Assembly (NCBI GenBank): GCA_003116975.1 | Contig: BGKB01000072.1 | Location: 1 to 64,000, forward strand | Length of the DNA: 64,000 bases | Origin: Aurantiochytrium sp. KH105 | Lineage: Eukaryota; Sar; Bigyra; Thraustochytrida; Thraustochytriidae | Direction of reading: 5' to 3' | Shown here: positions 39,510 to 49,851 of the stretch, in pieces | Numbering within the stretch: the first letter of the stretch is position 1 | Layout of the letters: each line of letters starts with the position of its first letter | Position numbers and translations under genes: made by a program | Notes under the pieces: model-generated | The model's database searches: none | What the model saw: only the letters and a program-made list of their open reading frames with translations | What the model was told of the DNA's origin: nothing

Positions 39510-42500
39510 TCATTCGTCATTGGGTACTGTTGATACATGTGCTGCAACGTGCGCCGCGTCCCCCGAAGATGTTGGCGAAGGAGGCATGGCACCAGCCAGA
39601 GCCTCGAGTTGACGCCGGAAGGACTGCCGCATCGTCTCCTGCTCGGCACGAACCTCATCGAGTTCCTCCTGCGTCTCGCCAAACATTTCCAGTAAAACGT
39701 CGTGCTGCACGCACTTTTCCTCGAGACGCACACTCATGGCCTGCAGTTCTCGCGAAAGCTCCGAAGCCTGCTGAGCTCGCTCGTTCACACGAACCAGCTC
39801 TTCCGAAAGCGCGTCGCGAGCATGCTCGACGGAATTGATCTGCTCCATGAGGCTCTCCACCTGCCCTTGCTTCTGATGCACCTGGCCTCGTAGCTGTTGC
39901 ACCAACAACATCGAGGGCGCTGCGCCTGCACCAAGTTCGCCGCCCGGTGGATGGGCTCCCTGATCAGTGAGAAGGGAACCCCCAATCTCCAGCTCGGCCA
40001 AAATATCCTCCTGACTCTGCGGTCCACCCACTCCGGGCCCCGCTCCCCTCGACCTTTGGCTTATTTCGTCAGTGTGGGAATCGCTGCTGCTATTGCTGCT
40101 GCTGCTGCTGCTACTGCCGGCGCCACGAGAGCCAGGCCGCTGGAACCCGTTCACCGAACGAGACGAGGTGCTGCGTTGGACAAGCCGCGAGGTGCGCGCG
40201 TGCGATTCAAGCTCCGCAAGCTTGCGCTCGAGACGCTCTCGCGCCTCCTCGTGCAGCCGCGTCACGTCGGCAACCTCTTGTTCGCGACGCTCCTCGGCCA
40301 TGGCCATGGCGCGCCGGAGCTTGGCCTCCGAGGCCTTCATTTCCGCCATCCGCTGCTCGTGCTGCTCATTCGAGGCCTCGAGTTGCGCCTCGAGAGCGGC
40401 GTTTTCTCGCTCCGTGGCCGCGAGACGCTCCTTTACACTCTGGCGCTGCGCCTCGGCGCGGGTCTTTTCTGCCAGCGCACTGTCCAGAGACGCCTGCAAA
40501 TCAGCGAGACGCAGGTGTAGATCTCCGCGTGCAGCCTCGGCCTGTTGTCTCGCCGACCGCGCTGCTTGCTCCGCCTGTTCTGCCGCGAGTAGCCTTGCCA
40601 TGATTGACGAGTGCGCCGACTCGTACGAGCTACGTTGCGCTTGGTTTGCGCTTTCGAGTGCCTCGATCTGGCGCAATAGTGGACGAGTAGCCTTGGCGGA
40701 CCCGGACACCAGGTCTTCGTTTCGCTTCTCGGCAAGGGCGAGCTGGTGTTTCAGCGACTTGATCTCGGCGCGCAAGAGCTCTTCCGTCATGGACTGCTGC
40801 GAGCCTTGCTCCTCGAGGGCCTTTTGCATGTCGGCCACATTCTTCTCCATGACGGATGCAACGTCGTTTCGTACCTGCGTCGAACTAATTTGCTCCTTGA
40901 GCTGGTGCCGCAACTTTTCCTGCTCTACTCGCGCCGCGTTGAGATCCTGCTTGACAGCAGAAGTCTCGCGCTTCTGCTCCGCGACCTCCTTCCAAGCCTC
41001 GTCCAGAGTGCTCGTCAGATGTGCAATGCGGGCCTCCTGCTCGCTCGCCTTGACCTGCGCCTCGCTTAGCTTTCGTGCCGCTTCTGCGCTCGAAGACGAC
41101 ATGGCCGACATGGATGCAACCTCTTTCTTATGGCGCTCTTCGGCCGCCTGCTGTGCCTCGCGAAGGGCCTTGACAGATGCCTCCGACTTGCCGAGCTTTT
41201 CGCGCAGCTCTGCACACGTCGCCTCCACGGTCCGCTTTTCCTCTCGTACTTTTTTGACCGTCTGCTCGACAGTGCCGAGGCGCTTCGACAGGCCGAGGCC
41301 TTCTTCCATGAGCGCTTCGTGCTTGCGCACAGCCTCCTTCATACGGTCCTCAGCATTACGCGCGCGCTGCTCGGCCTTGCGGAGGGCGTCCTGTAGCGCG
41401 CGCTGATTATTCTGTGTACCTTGCGACTGCATTTCCTGCCTTCGCGAGGTTTCTCTCATCTCCTCAAGTTGGGTTTTGAGAGCGCCCAGCTCCTCTTGCA
41501 GGGCGTTGTTTTCCGCCACTGTGCTTGCCGACTGCTCCATCGTGGCCTCTAATTGTTTCTCGCGCGTCGCGAGCACGCGCTTCGCCTCTGCCAGCTCCGC
41601 GACAAGGTCGGCCCTGCCCGTCTCGTGTGCTGCATGATCCTCGAATGGCGTGACATCAGACGGTTCCATGGAGGTCTCCATCACGGGCACAACATTGTCT
41701 CCCTCCGTTGAAGGCGACGGCGTCGTCAGAGATGCCTCTTCTTCTTCTTGTTCGTGGTGTTGTTCTGCTTCTTCTACTTCTTCTTCATCTGTTTCAACTT
41801 GCACTTGTCCTGCTGCAATTTGTCCGTCCCTTCCTTCTTCCATTTCTTCTCCCTGATTTTCCACCATTGCATTTCCTTGAGATGCGAGGTCAATCGTTGC
41901 GTCAGCTTCTTCGTACAGAGACTCTCCGAGAGCCGGGGATGCAAGAACTTCTTCCGCGAGAGTGCCCTCCGGGTTTCCCGCCAGCAGTTGGGTCTCTGCT
42001 GGCTGATCACCAGATGTTTCGCTTGGGGACTCTTCACCAGCGCCCGTGGCCCCTTCTGCGCCTTCACTCGCGTTCGCGACGAATGGATCTCCCGCAGACA
42101 TGTTTTGCCCCGCAAAGCTCTGGTCGACATTTTGCTCGGTCTCGTTGCCATCTTCGGGGGACGGTTCGCCATCGTCGAGGTTGCTCTCTTCGAGATCGAT
42201 TTCCATTCCGTCTCCCCATCCGTTGGTGTTCGTGTTTGCGGCTTGCATAACCTCCTCCTCTTGCGATGCAACGGGTGGATCCTCCCCCGAAACACGCAGG
42301 GAATCCAACTGCGCCATTTCGCTTTCATCACCCTGTCCCTGAGCTTCTTGAGCACGTGCAAGTTCGCTCTCGCCTAGAGCCATCCTTTCCTGTTGCAATT
42401 GTGTAGCATCGTCTACCGCGGCATCTTCGCCTTGGCCTCCATCTACATGAGCTCGCTCGGTAGGGCCTGCCTGTTGCTGATGCTGCTCATCATCTGGAGG

Positions 42501-43010
42501 ACTGGCCAAGGGTTCGGGCTCATCTGCTCGTTGGCTTCCCAATGTTTGATCATGGATTTGGCCTTTGTCCGTGTCCTCGGGCTCGCTGTCGAGACCAAGA
42601 TCGTCGTCGTCGTCCCCGTCCCCCCACCCATCCCCGCTCGGCGGCTGGGGGTGGTCTACGGCGCCTTCCCCCGTATCAACGTTTGGGAGACCCGCCACAG
42701 GAGTCGACGACGCCAGCGTGGCCACGTCGGGCGAGACGTCCCCCGCGCTTTCTAACGGCGCGGGCGGGTCCTCATGCACCACGTCGGCGTCCTTGCGCTG
42801 GCCTTCATCCTCGCGCTGCGGGTCTTCCTGCTCGAGCTGCGTTTGCTGGTGCTGCTGCTGCGTTTGCTGCTGGCGCTCGCGTTCTTCGCCGCCCTCGCCG
42901 TCCTCGTTGACGCCGACGGCCTCGTCGAGCTGCTTCTCGAGGTTCTCCTTGAGCGCGTTCGCCTGGGCAATCACGTTGCCCAGGCTGCTCCACGTCGACC
43001 CCCACTCCAT
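39510..43010 (-). CDS. TMF-type golgin, long coiled-coil protein
   Basis: 1166 residues from ATG 43010. The N-terminus (MEWGSTWSSLGNVIAQANAL then KENLEKQLDE) resembles the short amphipathic start of TMF1/golgin proteins. It is followed by a Gln- and Asp/Glu-rich acidic region to about residue 450 and then continuous coiled coil. The C-terminus (VHQKQGQVESLMEQINSVEH, then QHDVLLEMFGETQEELDEVR) matches the TMF DNA-binding/Rab6-binding region, where the family has LL.MLGEK.EEVEEL. Family members tether vesicles at the Golgi through Rab6. It diverges from the DUSP gene at 44326. Confidence 0.75.
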   Translation of the reverse strand: MEWGSTWSSLGNVIAQANALKENLEKQLDEAVGVNEDGEGGEERERQQQTQQQHQQTQLEQEDPQREDEGQRKDADVVHEDPPAPLESAGDVSPDVATLASSTPVAGLPNVDTGEGAVDHPQPPSGDGWGDGDDDDDLGLDSEPEDTDKGQIHDQTLGSQRADEPEPLASPPDDEQHQQQAGPTERAHVDGGQGEDAAVDDATQLQQERMALGESELARAQEAQGQGDESEMAQLDSLRVSGEDPPVASQEEEVMQAANTNTNGWGDGMEIDLEESNLDDGEPSPEDGNETEQNVDQSFAGQNMSAGDPFVANASEGAEGATGAGEESPSETSGDQPAETQLLAGNPEGTLAEEVLASPALGESLYEEADATIDLASQGNAMVENQGEEMEEGRDGQIAAGQVQVETDEEEVEEAEQHHEQEEEEASLTTPSPSTEGDNVVPVMETSMEPSDVTPFEDHAAHETGRADLVAELAEAKRVLATREKQLEATMEQSASTVAENNALQEELGALKTQLEEMRETSRRQEMQSQGTQNNQRALQDALRKAEQRARNAEDRMKEAVRKHEALMEEGLGLSKRLGTVEQTVKKVREEKRTVEATCAELREKLGKSEASVKALREAQQAAEERHKKEVASMSAMSSSSAEAARKLSEAQVKASEQEARIAHLTSTLDEAWKEVAEQKRETSAVKQDLNAARVEQEKLRHQLKEQISSTQVRNDVASVMEKNVADMQKALEEQGSQQSMTEELLRAEIKSLKHQLALAEKRNEDLVSGSAKATRPLLRQIEALESANQAQRSSYESAHSSIMARLLAAEQAEQAARSARQQAEAARGDLHLRLADLQASLDSALAEKTRAEAQRQSVKERLAATERENAALEAQLEASNEQHEQRMAEMKASEAKLRRAMAMAEERREQEVADVTRLHEEARERLERKLAELESHARTSRLVQRSTSSRSVNGFQRPGSRGAGSSSSSSSNSSSDSHTDEISQRSRGAGPGVGGPQSQEDILAELEIGGSLLTDQGAHPPGGELGAGAAPSMLLVQQLRGQVHQKQGQVESLMEQINSVEHARDALSEELVRVNERAQQASELSRELQAMSVRLEEKCVQHDVLLEMFGETQEELDEVRAEQETMRQSFRRQLEALAGAMPPSPTSSGDAAHVAAHVSTVPNDE

Positions 43011-44325
43011 GCCGCCGCGCGCGTCGCCGCCGCCGCCGCCGCCGCCGCGCCCCGCGCCGCGCCGTGCGTGGCCGGTTCTCTCTCTGCACTGCTAGCTCGC
43101 GCAAGTTCGTCTTCGTCGGCACCGCCGCTGGGTGGACGTCCTCGCCTCCCGCCGAGTGCCAAAGTACGCAAGTGCCCGGCAGCAACCGAGCCGTCAGGCT
43201 GCTGCGAGCTGTAGCCGCTGTCAGACAAGGTACTGGCAGGACGTCGCCCAAAGCATCATTGTCGATGGCCCACGAGGTTCGCAAAATCGATCTCCGTCAC
43301 GGTTCCTTGACAATATAATTTTCATCTCTTGGCAGCGCTGGAGTCGGCTTGCCCGATCTCGCATCGCATCGCCTCGCATCGTATCGCCTCGCATCGCTTC
43401 GCATCGCATCGCATCGCATCGCCTGCCAAATCACTAGGTAGCTCAATCTACTGACTTCCCCGCCTCTCTTCTGGGCCTTGGTCACCGGCGAAGAGCTGGA
43501 CCCGCTCAGGTGGCGGCTTGGTCACCGGTCACCAGCAAGCTAGCTCGCTGGCCGCCGCTCCAGCCACAATCACTCACTCACTCCCTCACGCACGCACGCA
43601 CCACTGCTGCGCTGCACGCAGACGGTCGCTCCTCCCGCCCCGTCCCGCCCCGTCCCGTCTCAAGAGCCCTCGCAAGCCGAGGCGCGGGCGGCTGGCTCCC
43701 GCGCTCTCCCTCTGCCAGCCCGGGCAGGGCGGAAGACGCGGGTCGAGGTCTGGTCTGCCCGTCCCGTCCCATCGCCTCCTCGCCGAGGGCGGAAGTCACC
43801 GGCCAACCCGCCGCCGCCGCCGCCAGCGAGCGAGCGAGCGGGCCGCGCGAGGCCTGCCTCTCCTGCCCGCCCGCCAGCCCGCGGCCTGCCGCGCTCTCGA
43901 GCCTCCTCGAGGCTCGCTCGCGCCGGAGCGCCGCGGCGTGCGCGGCGCAAGCCCTCGCGTAAACAAGCAAGCAAGCAAGCAGGGCGAGCGAGAGCAGCGC
44001 AGCCCGAGCAAGAGCAGAGCAGCTGCAGCGCGGAGCGGAGCAGAGCCACAACTTGCTTGCGTTGGCAACGTCCGGCCGCGCGGAGGGCACGCGGGCGAGG
44101 CGCGGCGGGGCGAGGCCGGGCGAGGCGAGGCGAGGCGAGGCGAGGCGAGGCAGGGCGCCGTCCACCGCGGCCGCCGGCGGGCTCGCGCGGACGCGGCGCG
44201 GCGCGGGGCGAGCGCCAGTCAAGCAGCGGGCGGGCGGCGAGGCGCGCCTGAGGCGGAGAGCGAGGGCGCGCGCGGGGCGCGAGGCCAAGGCCAAGGCCAA
44301 GGCCAAGGCGCGAGACGGGGCCGCC
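43011..44325. promoter_or_regulatory. Divergent promoter region, GC-rich, with simple repeats
   Basis: About 1.3 kb between the TMF-type gene (minus) and the DUSP gene (plus). CATCG-type repeats (about 43360-43422), GCAA repeats (43966-43981), GGCGA repeats (about 44095-44150) and GGCCAA repeats (44283-44308) are present. Both genes must be driven from here. Frames inside are GC artefacts. Confidence 0.45.
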
Positions 44326-45645
44326 ATGGGCAACCTGCAGAGCGTCCTCGGGGACTGCCAGCTGGGCGAGGTCCCGGCGTACCTGCAGCAGTACCTGAGC
44401 AAGGCCGATGCCGGGGACGAGGCGTACATGGTGTACAGCGAGCGCAGCGGATTCCGGGGCGCGAGCGCGGCTTCGGCGGCGTCCGGCGGTGGAAGCGGCA
44501 ACGACGGGGACTCGAGCATGTACTATTCAGGCCCGACGCAACAGATCGTTCGCGCGAAGCTCCTCGAGAAGGAAGAGGCCGATGCCGCGCAGTCGCGGAA
44601 ACGGCAGGTCCTGGCCGATCTTGTAGATCTCTGCGTCGACGGGATTGACGACGCCTCCGCGCGCAATCATCCCTCTCGCAGTGCCCGTCTTCCCGGCGGC
44701 CAGGCCTTTGCGGCGCCCCAAATTCAGTCTGATAACCTCACAGCAGAGGTCTGGGATGAAGCCGCCTCCAAGGGCCCGGTCCGCGCTTCGCCATGGGAGT
44801 CCAGGGCTGGCAGAGACGAGAACGACCCAGGCGCAGACGCCGACGCCAACGTCGATGACAAGCAGGCTTCCAAGAAAAAGAAAAAGAAGAAGAAGAAGAA
44901 GCGTGATCGTGACGCCCAAGACGGTGAAGTGTCTGGCCGCGTTGATGCTATTGTTGACGCCTACCCGGAAACAATCAAGGAGCTCTTGCGCGACGGCGAC
45001 GAGGGTGCTATCTCAGCAGCAGCAGTAGCAGCCGAAGTTGCCGAAGCCACACAATCGGACCCTTCGTCGTCAAGACAACCCCCCGGCGATGACGCAGATG
45101 CGTACTCAGATCATGATTCGGAAGCCGATTACGAGAGCGAGGTCGAGATTCCCGCCCAAACTCGCGAGTCAGACGAGCGACCAGGGACACCTGGCACACC
45201 CTCGGGGAAACATGGCGCAGGAGGTCTCGTTTCTGCCCCCGATGGTGAAGCACGGTCACGCTCTCCGGCTGCAGACAGTTCACAAGGCTCCGAAAGCGGC
45301 GGCGGCGAGCAAAACTCGGTGCGTATTCAGCGCGAGGAAGAGAGCAAACTTCTGGCGCGGCTCAACATCCTCGTTGCTCCCTTCGAAGAGCCCAAGGAGC
45401 CGATTGACACCTTTTACTTGCTCGAAGCAGATTGGTTTCGAGACTGGTCAGCCTTTCTCCGGGGGGCGGCACGTCCTGGAGAAATCCAGAATGGCAAGCT
45501 TCTCGACAGCGACGGGCAACCATGGCCGGAACTCGAGGCCGGTCAAGACTATGTAGCAATCGACAAGGTGGCGTGGAATCTTTTGCGGGACATTTACGGC
45601 GCCGACAGCGCCATCAAACGTCCCGTCTACGATCTGTACGCATAA
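44326..45645 (+). CDS. DUSP-domain protein with N-myristoylation motif
   Basis: 439 residues from ATG 44326 in a strong context (GCCGCCATGG). The start MGNLQSVL fits the myristoylation consensus (Gly2, Ser6), suggesting membrane anchoring. The middle is disordered, with a poly-Lys run encoded by AAG repeats (about 44873-44900) and acidic Ser-rich parts. The C-terminal 80 residues are a DUSP domain: YLLEADWFRDWSAFLRGAAR, PGEIQNGKLL, GQDYVAIDKVAWNLLRDIYG. DUSP domains normally accompany ubiquitin-specific proteases; no protease domain is present here, so this is a stand-alone DUSP protein, perhaps an adaptor. It converges tail-to-tail with the NBS1-like gene, 37 bases apart. Confidence 0.75.
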   Translation: MGNLQSVLGDCQLGEVPAYLQQYLSKADAGDEAYMVYSERSGFRGASAASAASGGGSGNDGDSSMYYSGPTQQIVRAKLLEKEEADAAQSRKRQVLADLVDLCVDGIDDASARNHPSRSARLPGGQAFAAPQIQSDNLTAEVWDEAASKGPVRASPWESRAGRDENDPGADADANVDDKQASKKKKKKKKKKRDRDAQDGEVSGRVDAIVDAYPETIKELLRDGDEGAISAAAVAAEVAEATQSDPSSSRQPPGDDADAYSDHDSEADYESEVEIPAQTRESDERPGTPGTPSGKHGAGGLVSAPDGEARSRSPAADSSQGSESGGGEQNSVRIQREEESKLLARLNILVAPFEEPKEPIDTFYLLEADWFRDWSAFLRGAARPGEIQNGKLLDSDGQPWPELEAGQDYVAIDKVAWNLLRDIYGADSAIKRPVYDLYA

Positions 45646-45699
45646 TACTCACACAACAAACACATCAGCTCAAACACCATATTTACGATCTGTACGCAT
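45628..45699. repeat. 16-bp microduplication shared by two convergent gene ends
   Basis: TACGATCTGTACGCAT occurs at 45628-45643, encoding the last residues (YDLYA) of the DUSP protein, and again at 45684-45699. There, read on the other strand, it encodes the last residues (HAYRS) of the NBS1-like protein. The copies are 56 bases apart and identical, so one gene end was built from a short copy of the other. Confidence 0.9.
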
Positions 45700-47947
45700 G
45701 GTCACAACGAATCAGCACAAACTTTTCTCCAAACGGCCTTTCCACCGCGGCGCGTTTGATGCGCGCCTTGCGAAAATACACACGACCCTTGCGCGCGCCT
45801 TGCGGCCCGTCTTGCGACCTTGATCCATCCACGTGTTTCCTTGACGCATTGCTCGATTCCCAAGGCGCGCTGCTCGAGGATTGCGACCCTTGCGAGTAGA
45901 TCTGTTCCGATGAGGCGGCAGCGGTCCTTTCTTTTTTACTCGGCTTCAAGGTTTGAATCGTAGTTTTCTGCTTCTTCAAGTCTTGGCTCTGCATTTCATC
46001 ACGGGGCCTCCTCGATTGAGCCTCAGCAATTGCAGCGGAACCAAAAGGGCCATCGTCGTCGTCGTCGTCGTCGTCGTCATCGACAACTACGTGATTCACC
46101 TTTTCTCCTTTTGATGCTGCCTCTTCTACGACCCCTGTAGAAGCGATGTGGAGCGCATCATCATCATCGTCGTCGTCGTCATTCTCGGTGTGACTCTTTT
46201 GAGCATGAACTTTCTGCCCAGGGTGCTCCAGCTTCAGCCGCGATCGACGCTTGGAAAGGGTGGTTCCCGTTGTCCCAAATGTGCTCCTCGGCCTCTTGGC
46301 GGAGCGCAGTGTTGGCTCAGCAGCTCCGCGCTCCCCGAACTTTACGCCGGTCTCATCTTGCCCATGTTTGCGCGCGCGTGAGTCCTTCGCAGCCAGAGGC
46401 TCGGATTTCACCCCGAACTTAACGCCGGTCTCACCTCCATCATCTTGACCATCATCGTCATCGTTATCGCCATCGCCATCGTCATCGCAATAAAGATCGA
46501 TCGAAGGCGCCTTGGACCGCGTCCTTGGTGCACCAGTACGCGACCTCTTCAATACCTTACTGCGAATCTTGGCCGCATCTGCAAGTTCCTGTTTCACGAA
46601 TTGTCCGGAAAAATCGAGCCCCTGCGCGCAGAGGATGTGCGTGCTGACCTCGGCATTCGAGATGCGCGGAATACCGTACAAGAGCCCCTGCGTCTTGTCA
46701 TCAGTGTCGTCGCCACCACTCGAAGTACCTGAATGACGAAGCGCAATGATGTGCTCGCCCGCGTCAAGGCGCGCATAAAGCTTTTCCACAATTACATGTT
46801 GGCTCGTTCTCGCATCAACATCAACGAGGTTTTCCACATGTGCGCCTGCAGACTCGAGAATCGGAGCGAGCACTTGCGCTTGGGTCTCTGAGATCACAAA
46901 CGTGATGTCCTTGAAGAGAGTCTGCCGACGCGGCATGAGCGCGTACGAAACCCGAAGTGCAGGATCGTCTGCGTCCGGAAGATAGATACTGCGCGGGACA
47001 TTGGAGAACCCCTGCGAAGCTATCTGAGATCTTGGCGCCGTGGGTTGACGGACTTCAGACTGCAGTGTTGACTGACTTGCAGCTTGCTGCATGCGCTGCG
47101 TTTGCGGCTCATACGTGTGCTCAAACGGACTTGGGGCAGGCAAACCGCAGACGAGGTTGCCTTTCAGTTTTGGCAGCCAATGAAAATCCACGAGGGGGAC
47201 ATTCTCGACGAGAGCGCGCAGCATTTTCGCCGAGGCAATTTTCGGGTTCGTCGCGGTGGCAATGAGCGTAGGGGCCCTCATGTCATTGGAGCTCTTCAAG
47301 AGACAGACGGGCGGGCATCGGGCCGCCGCATTCACTGCCGCCGCCTTGTCCTTAATTGAGAGCCCCGTAATCCCGACAACGTACGGAGCGGGCATGCAAT
47401 CGACCTTGGCTGCAATCTCGACTCCCTGTCCAGTCCATCCAAAGACAATCGTGGCGCCCGAAGGAACGTCCGCAACCTCGTTTTTGGACCCAAGGCTCAC
47501 GCCGTTTATAGACGGCATCTTATTTTTACCTTTGCGATTCGCGGCGCTCGCTTGCAATGAGCCATCACGATGAAAGATGAGCGTTAGATTTCCTTTACGG
47601 GAAATGTACGTCTCGTATTCGCGGCGGGTTTTCACTTCGAGAAACTCTGGCAGTTCGAGATGAAGAAGATGGTCCACGTTCAAATTTTTCGCATTAGATT
47701 CCACTTTCGCGCGGTCTCTGAAATCGTTTCCGTTCTTGCGTACCACCTCGGTCTTGCCTGGCAGCAGCCAGTACCGCGGTCCCAGGGCCTTCTCCTTCTC
47801 CTCGTCAACCCGACCGCCCTCGCCCGCGCCCGATCCGCCATGGCCTGTTTTTTCCACGTCATCAGGCCGCAGAGGCGCCCCCGATTTAAGGCAGAAAACC
47901 TCCACGCGCCACGCCAGTGGCCGCACAGGCCCCTCCGCGACGCCCAT
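45683..47947 (-). CDS. NBS1/nibrin-like DNA-repair protein
   Basis: The start is taken at ATG 47947 (MGVAEGPVRPLAWRVEVFCL), giving 754 residues; the open frame extends upstream without ATG. The order fits nibrin: an N-terminal FHA-like region (RYWLLPGKTEVVRKNGNDF), a BRCT-like region (PYVVGITGLSIKDKAAAVNA, LVENVPLVDFHWLPKL), a second BRCT starting LFKDITFVISETQAQVLAP, then a disordered tail with Asp runs and basic patches, ending with a basic segment (KGRVYFRKARIKRA) where MRE11 binding would be expected. NBS1 is the regulatory subunit of the MRE11-RAD50-NBS1 complex that senses double-strand breaks in the nucleus. The FHA motif is diverged. The alternative is another FHA-BRCT repair protein. 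Confidence 0.65.
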   Translation of the reverse strand: MGVAEGPVRPLAWRVEVFCLKSGAPLRPDDVEKTGHGGSGAGEGGRVDEEKEKALGPRYWLLPGKTEVVRKNGNDFRDRAKVESNAKNLNVDHLLHLELPEFLEVKTRREYETYISRKGNLTLIFHRDGSLQASAANRKGKNKMPSINGVSLGSKNEVADVPSGATIVFGWTGQGVEIAAKVDCMPAPYVVGITGLSIKDKAAAVNAAARCPPVCLLKSSNDMRAPTLIATATNPKIASAKMLRALVENVPLVDFHWLPKLKGNLVCGLPAPSPFEHTYEPQTQRMQQAASQSTLQSEVRQPTAPRSQIASQGFSNVPRSIYLPDADDPALRVSYALMPRRQTLFKDITFVISETQAQVLAPILESAGAHVENLVDVDARTSQHVIVEKLYARLDAGEHIIALRHSGTSSGGDDTDDKTQGLLYGIPRISNAEVSTHILCAQGLDFSGQFVKQELADAAKIRSKVLKRSRTGAPRTRSKAPSIDLYCDDDGDGDNDDDDGQDDGGETGVKFGVKSEPLAAKDSRARKHGQDETGVKFGERGAAEPTLRSAKRPRSTFGTTGTTLSKRRSRLKLEHPGQKVHAQKSHTENDDDDDDDDALHIASTGVVEEAASKGEKVNHVVVDDDDDDDDDDGPFGSAAIAEAQSRRPRDEMQSQDLKKQKTTIQTLKPSKKERTAAASSEQIYSQGSQSSSSAPWESSNASRKHVDGSRSQDGPQGARKGRVYFRKARIKRAAVERPFGEKFVLIRCDHAYRS

Positions 47948-48447
47948 TCTCCACTGTGCGAGCTGCGCTCGGCACGCCCGCACTCGCCACGACGCGACAG
48001 GCTTTTTTGGTTTCAAGGTTTGATTGATTGCAACTCACATCAGGCAGAGCCTGGGCCTAACTGTAATGTGCAGCAAAGGTTCTGTGAATGACGGCCACCA
48101 TGACCACTGCAAAATGTGTGATTGACTCCCCCCCCCCCCAAAAAAAAAATAAAGCAATCGTGCATGTGCATGGCACATGCAGCGTATGCAGCGCATCGAT
48201 CGGTTACACCGCATCGAGCTCATGATCAAAGGCCAGATATTTACATACATTCTATCTGGGAAACAAGCAAAAATGTTAAGCCTTTGACGGAACGTGTAGC
48301 ACCCAGCTTTGCATCGTTTCCTCCTCAAAACGGAATAAAGCCAACGGAGGCTCCAGTCGCACAAGATCAACGTTGTCGACCGTTTCCTGATGATGGGATG
48401 AAAATCGATGATTATTTATTTCGAAGTGTTCTGGATGATGAACGTAT
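47948..48447. other. Intergenic, 5' flank of the NBS1-like gene
   Basis: About 500 bases. It contains a C run followed directly by an A run (about 48127-48149), which as a homopolymer junction is prone to sequencing error. No gene seen. Confidence 0.5.
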
Positions 48448-48942
48448 CTAGCAACCAAGGTCGCTCTCGAGTGCGTCGGCATCAAAGGACCCGCCGTCGG
48501 CGATGGCGCTCTCGCACGCTGCGACACCAGCGGCAGAGATTGCGACTGCGCACATGTCGGCAATCGGATCTTCGGGGCCGCCGCCAGCCGACTCGCACTC
48601 GAGAGCAGCCTCGGTTCCAAGCAGGGCGCAGCCCGCATCCGATGTCACAGGGTCGGAGAGAAGATTCTTGGCCGCAATTTTAACCACGTCGCAGTACCCG
48701 GCGTCAGCCACATCCCCGATGTCGTCGATGACATCTTCAATGTCATCCGCAACAGAGTCGGCGTCCTTTTTGACAGACTTGATGAACTTTTTCCAGCCGA
48801 GGCGGCGCGGCCCGACTGCAGCTCGGCCTCGGAGCAGTCCGCGCTTCGTATCAGAAGTGACGATCGCGCCGGCCTCGGCAGAATGCATAAAGTATGCGCC
48901 AATGATGGCGAAGAAGAGGATGATCTGAAAGCACTTGGTCAT
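48448..48942 (-). CDS. Small secreted cysteine-containing protein with cationic amphipathic segment
   Basis: 164 residues from ATG 48942. The N-terminus (MTKCFQIILFFAIIGAYFMH, then SAEA) is a clear signal peptide with likely cleavage after AEA. The mature part begins with a basic stretch (RGLLRGRAAVGPRRL), then GWKKFIKSVKKDADSVADDI, which looks like a cationic helix of the cecropin kind. It continues with an acidic helical stretch and a Cys-spaced C-terminal region (YCDVV, GCALLG, LECESAG, MCAVA, ACESA, final C). No known family recognised. A secreted defence or lytic factor is one reading, a structural wall protein another; both are inference. Confidence 0.65.
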   Translation of the reverse strand: MTKCFQIILFFAIIGAYFMHSAEAGAIVTSDTKRGLLRGRAAVGPRRLGWKKFIKSVKKDADSVADDIEDVIDDIGDVADAGYCDVVKIAAKNLLSDPVTSDAGCALLGTEAALECESAGGGPEDPIADMCAVAISAAGVAACESAIADGGSFDADALESDLGC

Positions 48943-49851
48943 TTTTGTCTATTCTCGAGTCTTGGCTTAGGATCTTGCTTCAAGGTCTTGGGTTTCTTCT
49001 TTGATTTCTGGCTTTGGATTTGGCTATGCTTGCTCTTTTTTTCTTTTCTTTTTTCCTCCTGCTGTTTTGGTTTTGCTTTCGAGTTGGTTGCGAGTTTGCT
49101 CGAGATCACATGCTACTTGCGAGTCTCTCTGCCGGTCCTCAAGACCGTACGAGCTGGCAACTCTAATGATGACACTCCCACCACCCCGTGCACGGGTTCG
49201 TCTTGCATGGCCAAAGGGTCCCGTTTCAGACCAGGTGGGAGCAAACAGCCATGCACTCGCCTTTGCAAGTGTAAAAAGTCCCAGAATCTGAATTTTTTCC
49301 ACTATTGTGTACCGTCGCTGAGTGGCCACGCGGCCAGCCTGAGCGCTCGCGAACTCGGGACGCCGCGAGCGAAGATAGGACCCGCCAGCCAAGACAAGTC
49401 GTGCCGATGGCACGAATCGCGCCATGTGCCAAGCCGCGTCAAGGCGCCCTTCGCTACTATCTCTGCTCCCTGCACCGCCCAGGTCTGACAGAGATGTCTG
49501 TGAAAGCCAGCACACGCTGAATCAAGGCAACTGTGGGGGACATTTCGACTACGTGAATATGCGCTGGCCGTGCTCTGAACGAGGAAGGCGACCACGCGCG
49601 GCGAGCCATGTCATGCTTCGGGGGCGCGGATTGGAGCGAATCGAGAAATGAAGCGGGTACGTTTGGTGCTTTTCTTTAAAAAGAGAATAGGGAAAGAAAT
49701 GCGCCGCGACAACATTGCATTCGTTTCCCTTCTTTAGCATTGCGCGACGCTCAGCAAGAGCCAAGATGGTAGGAAGGAAGACTGCATTACAACGCCTCCG
49801 TCGCGAATAAACCTTTCCGTTCAGTGCGCTTACATTATTAGGAGAAAGCAT
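48943..49851. other. Intergenic, no gene seen
   Basis: About 900 bases between two minus-strand secreted-protein genes. Only short frames of ordinary composition and a T-rich block near 49030-49075. Confidence 0.5.
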
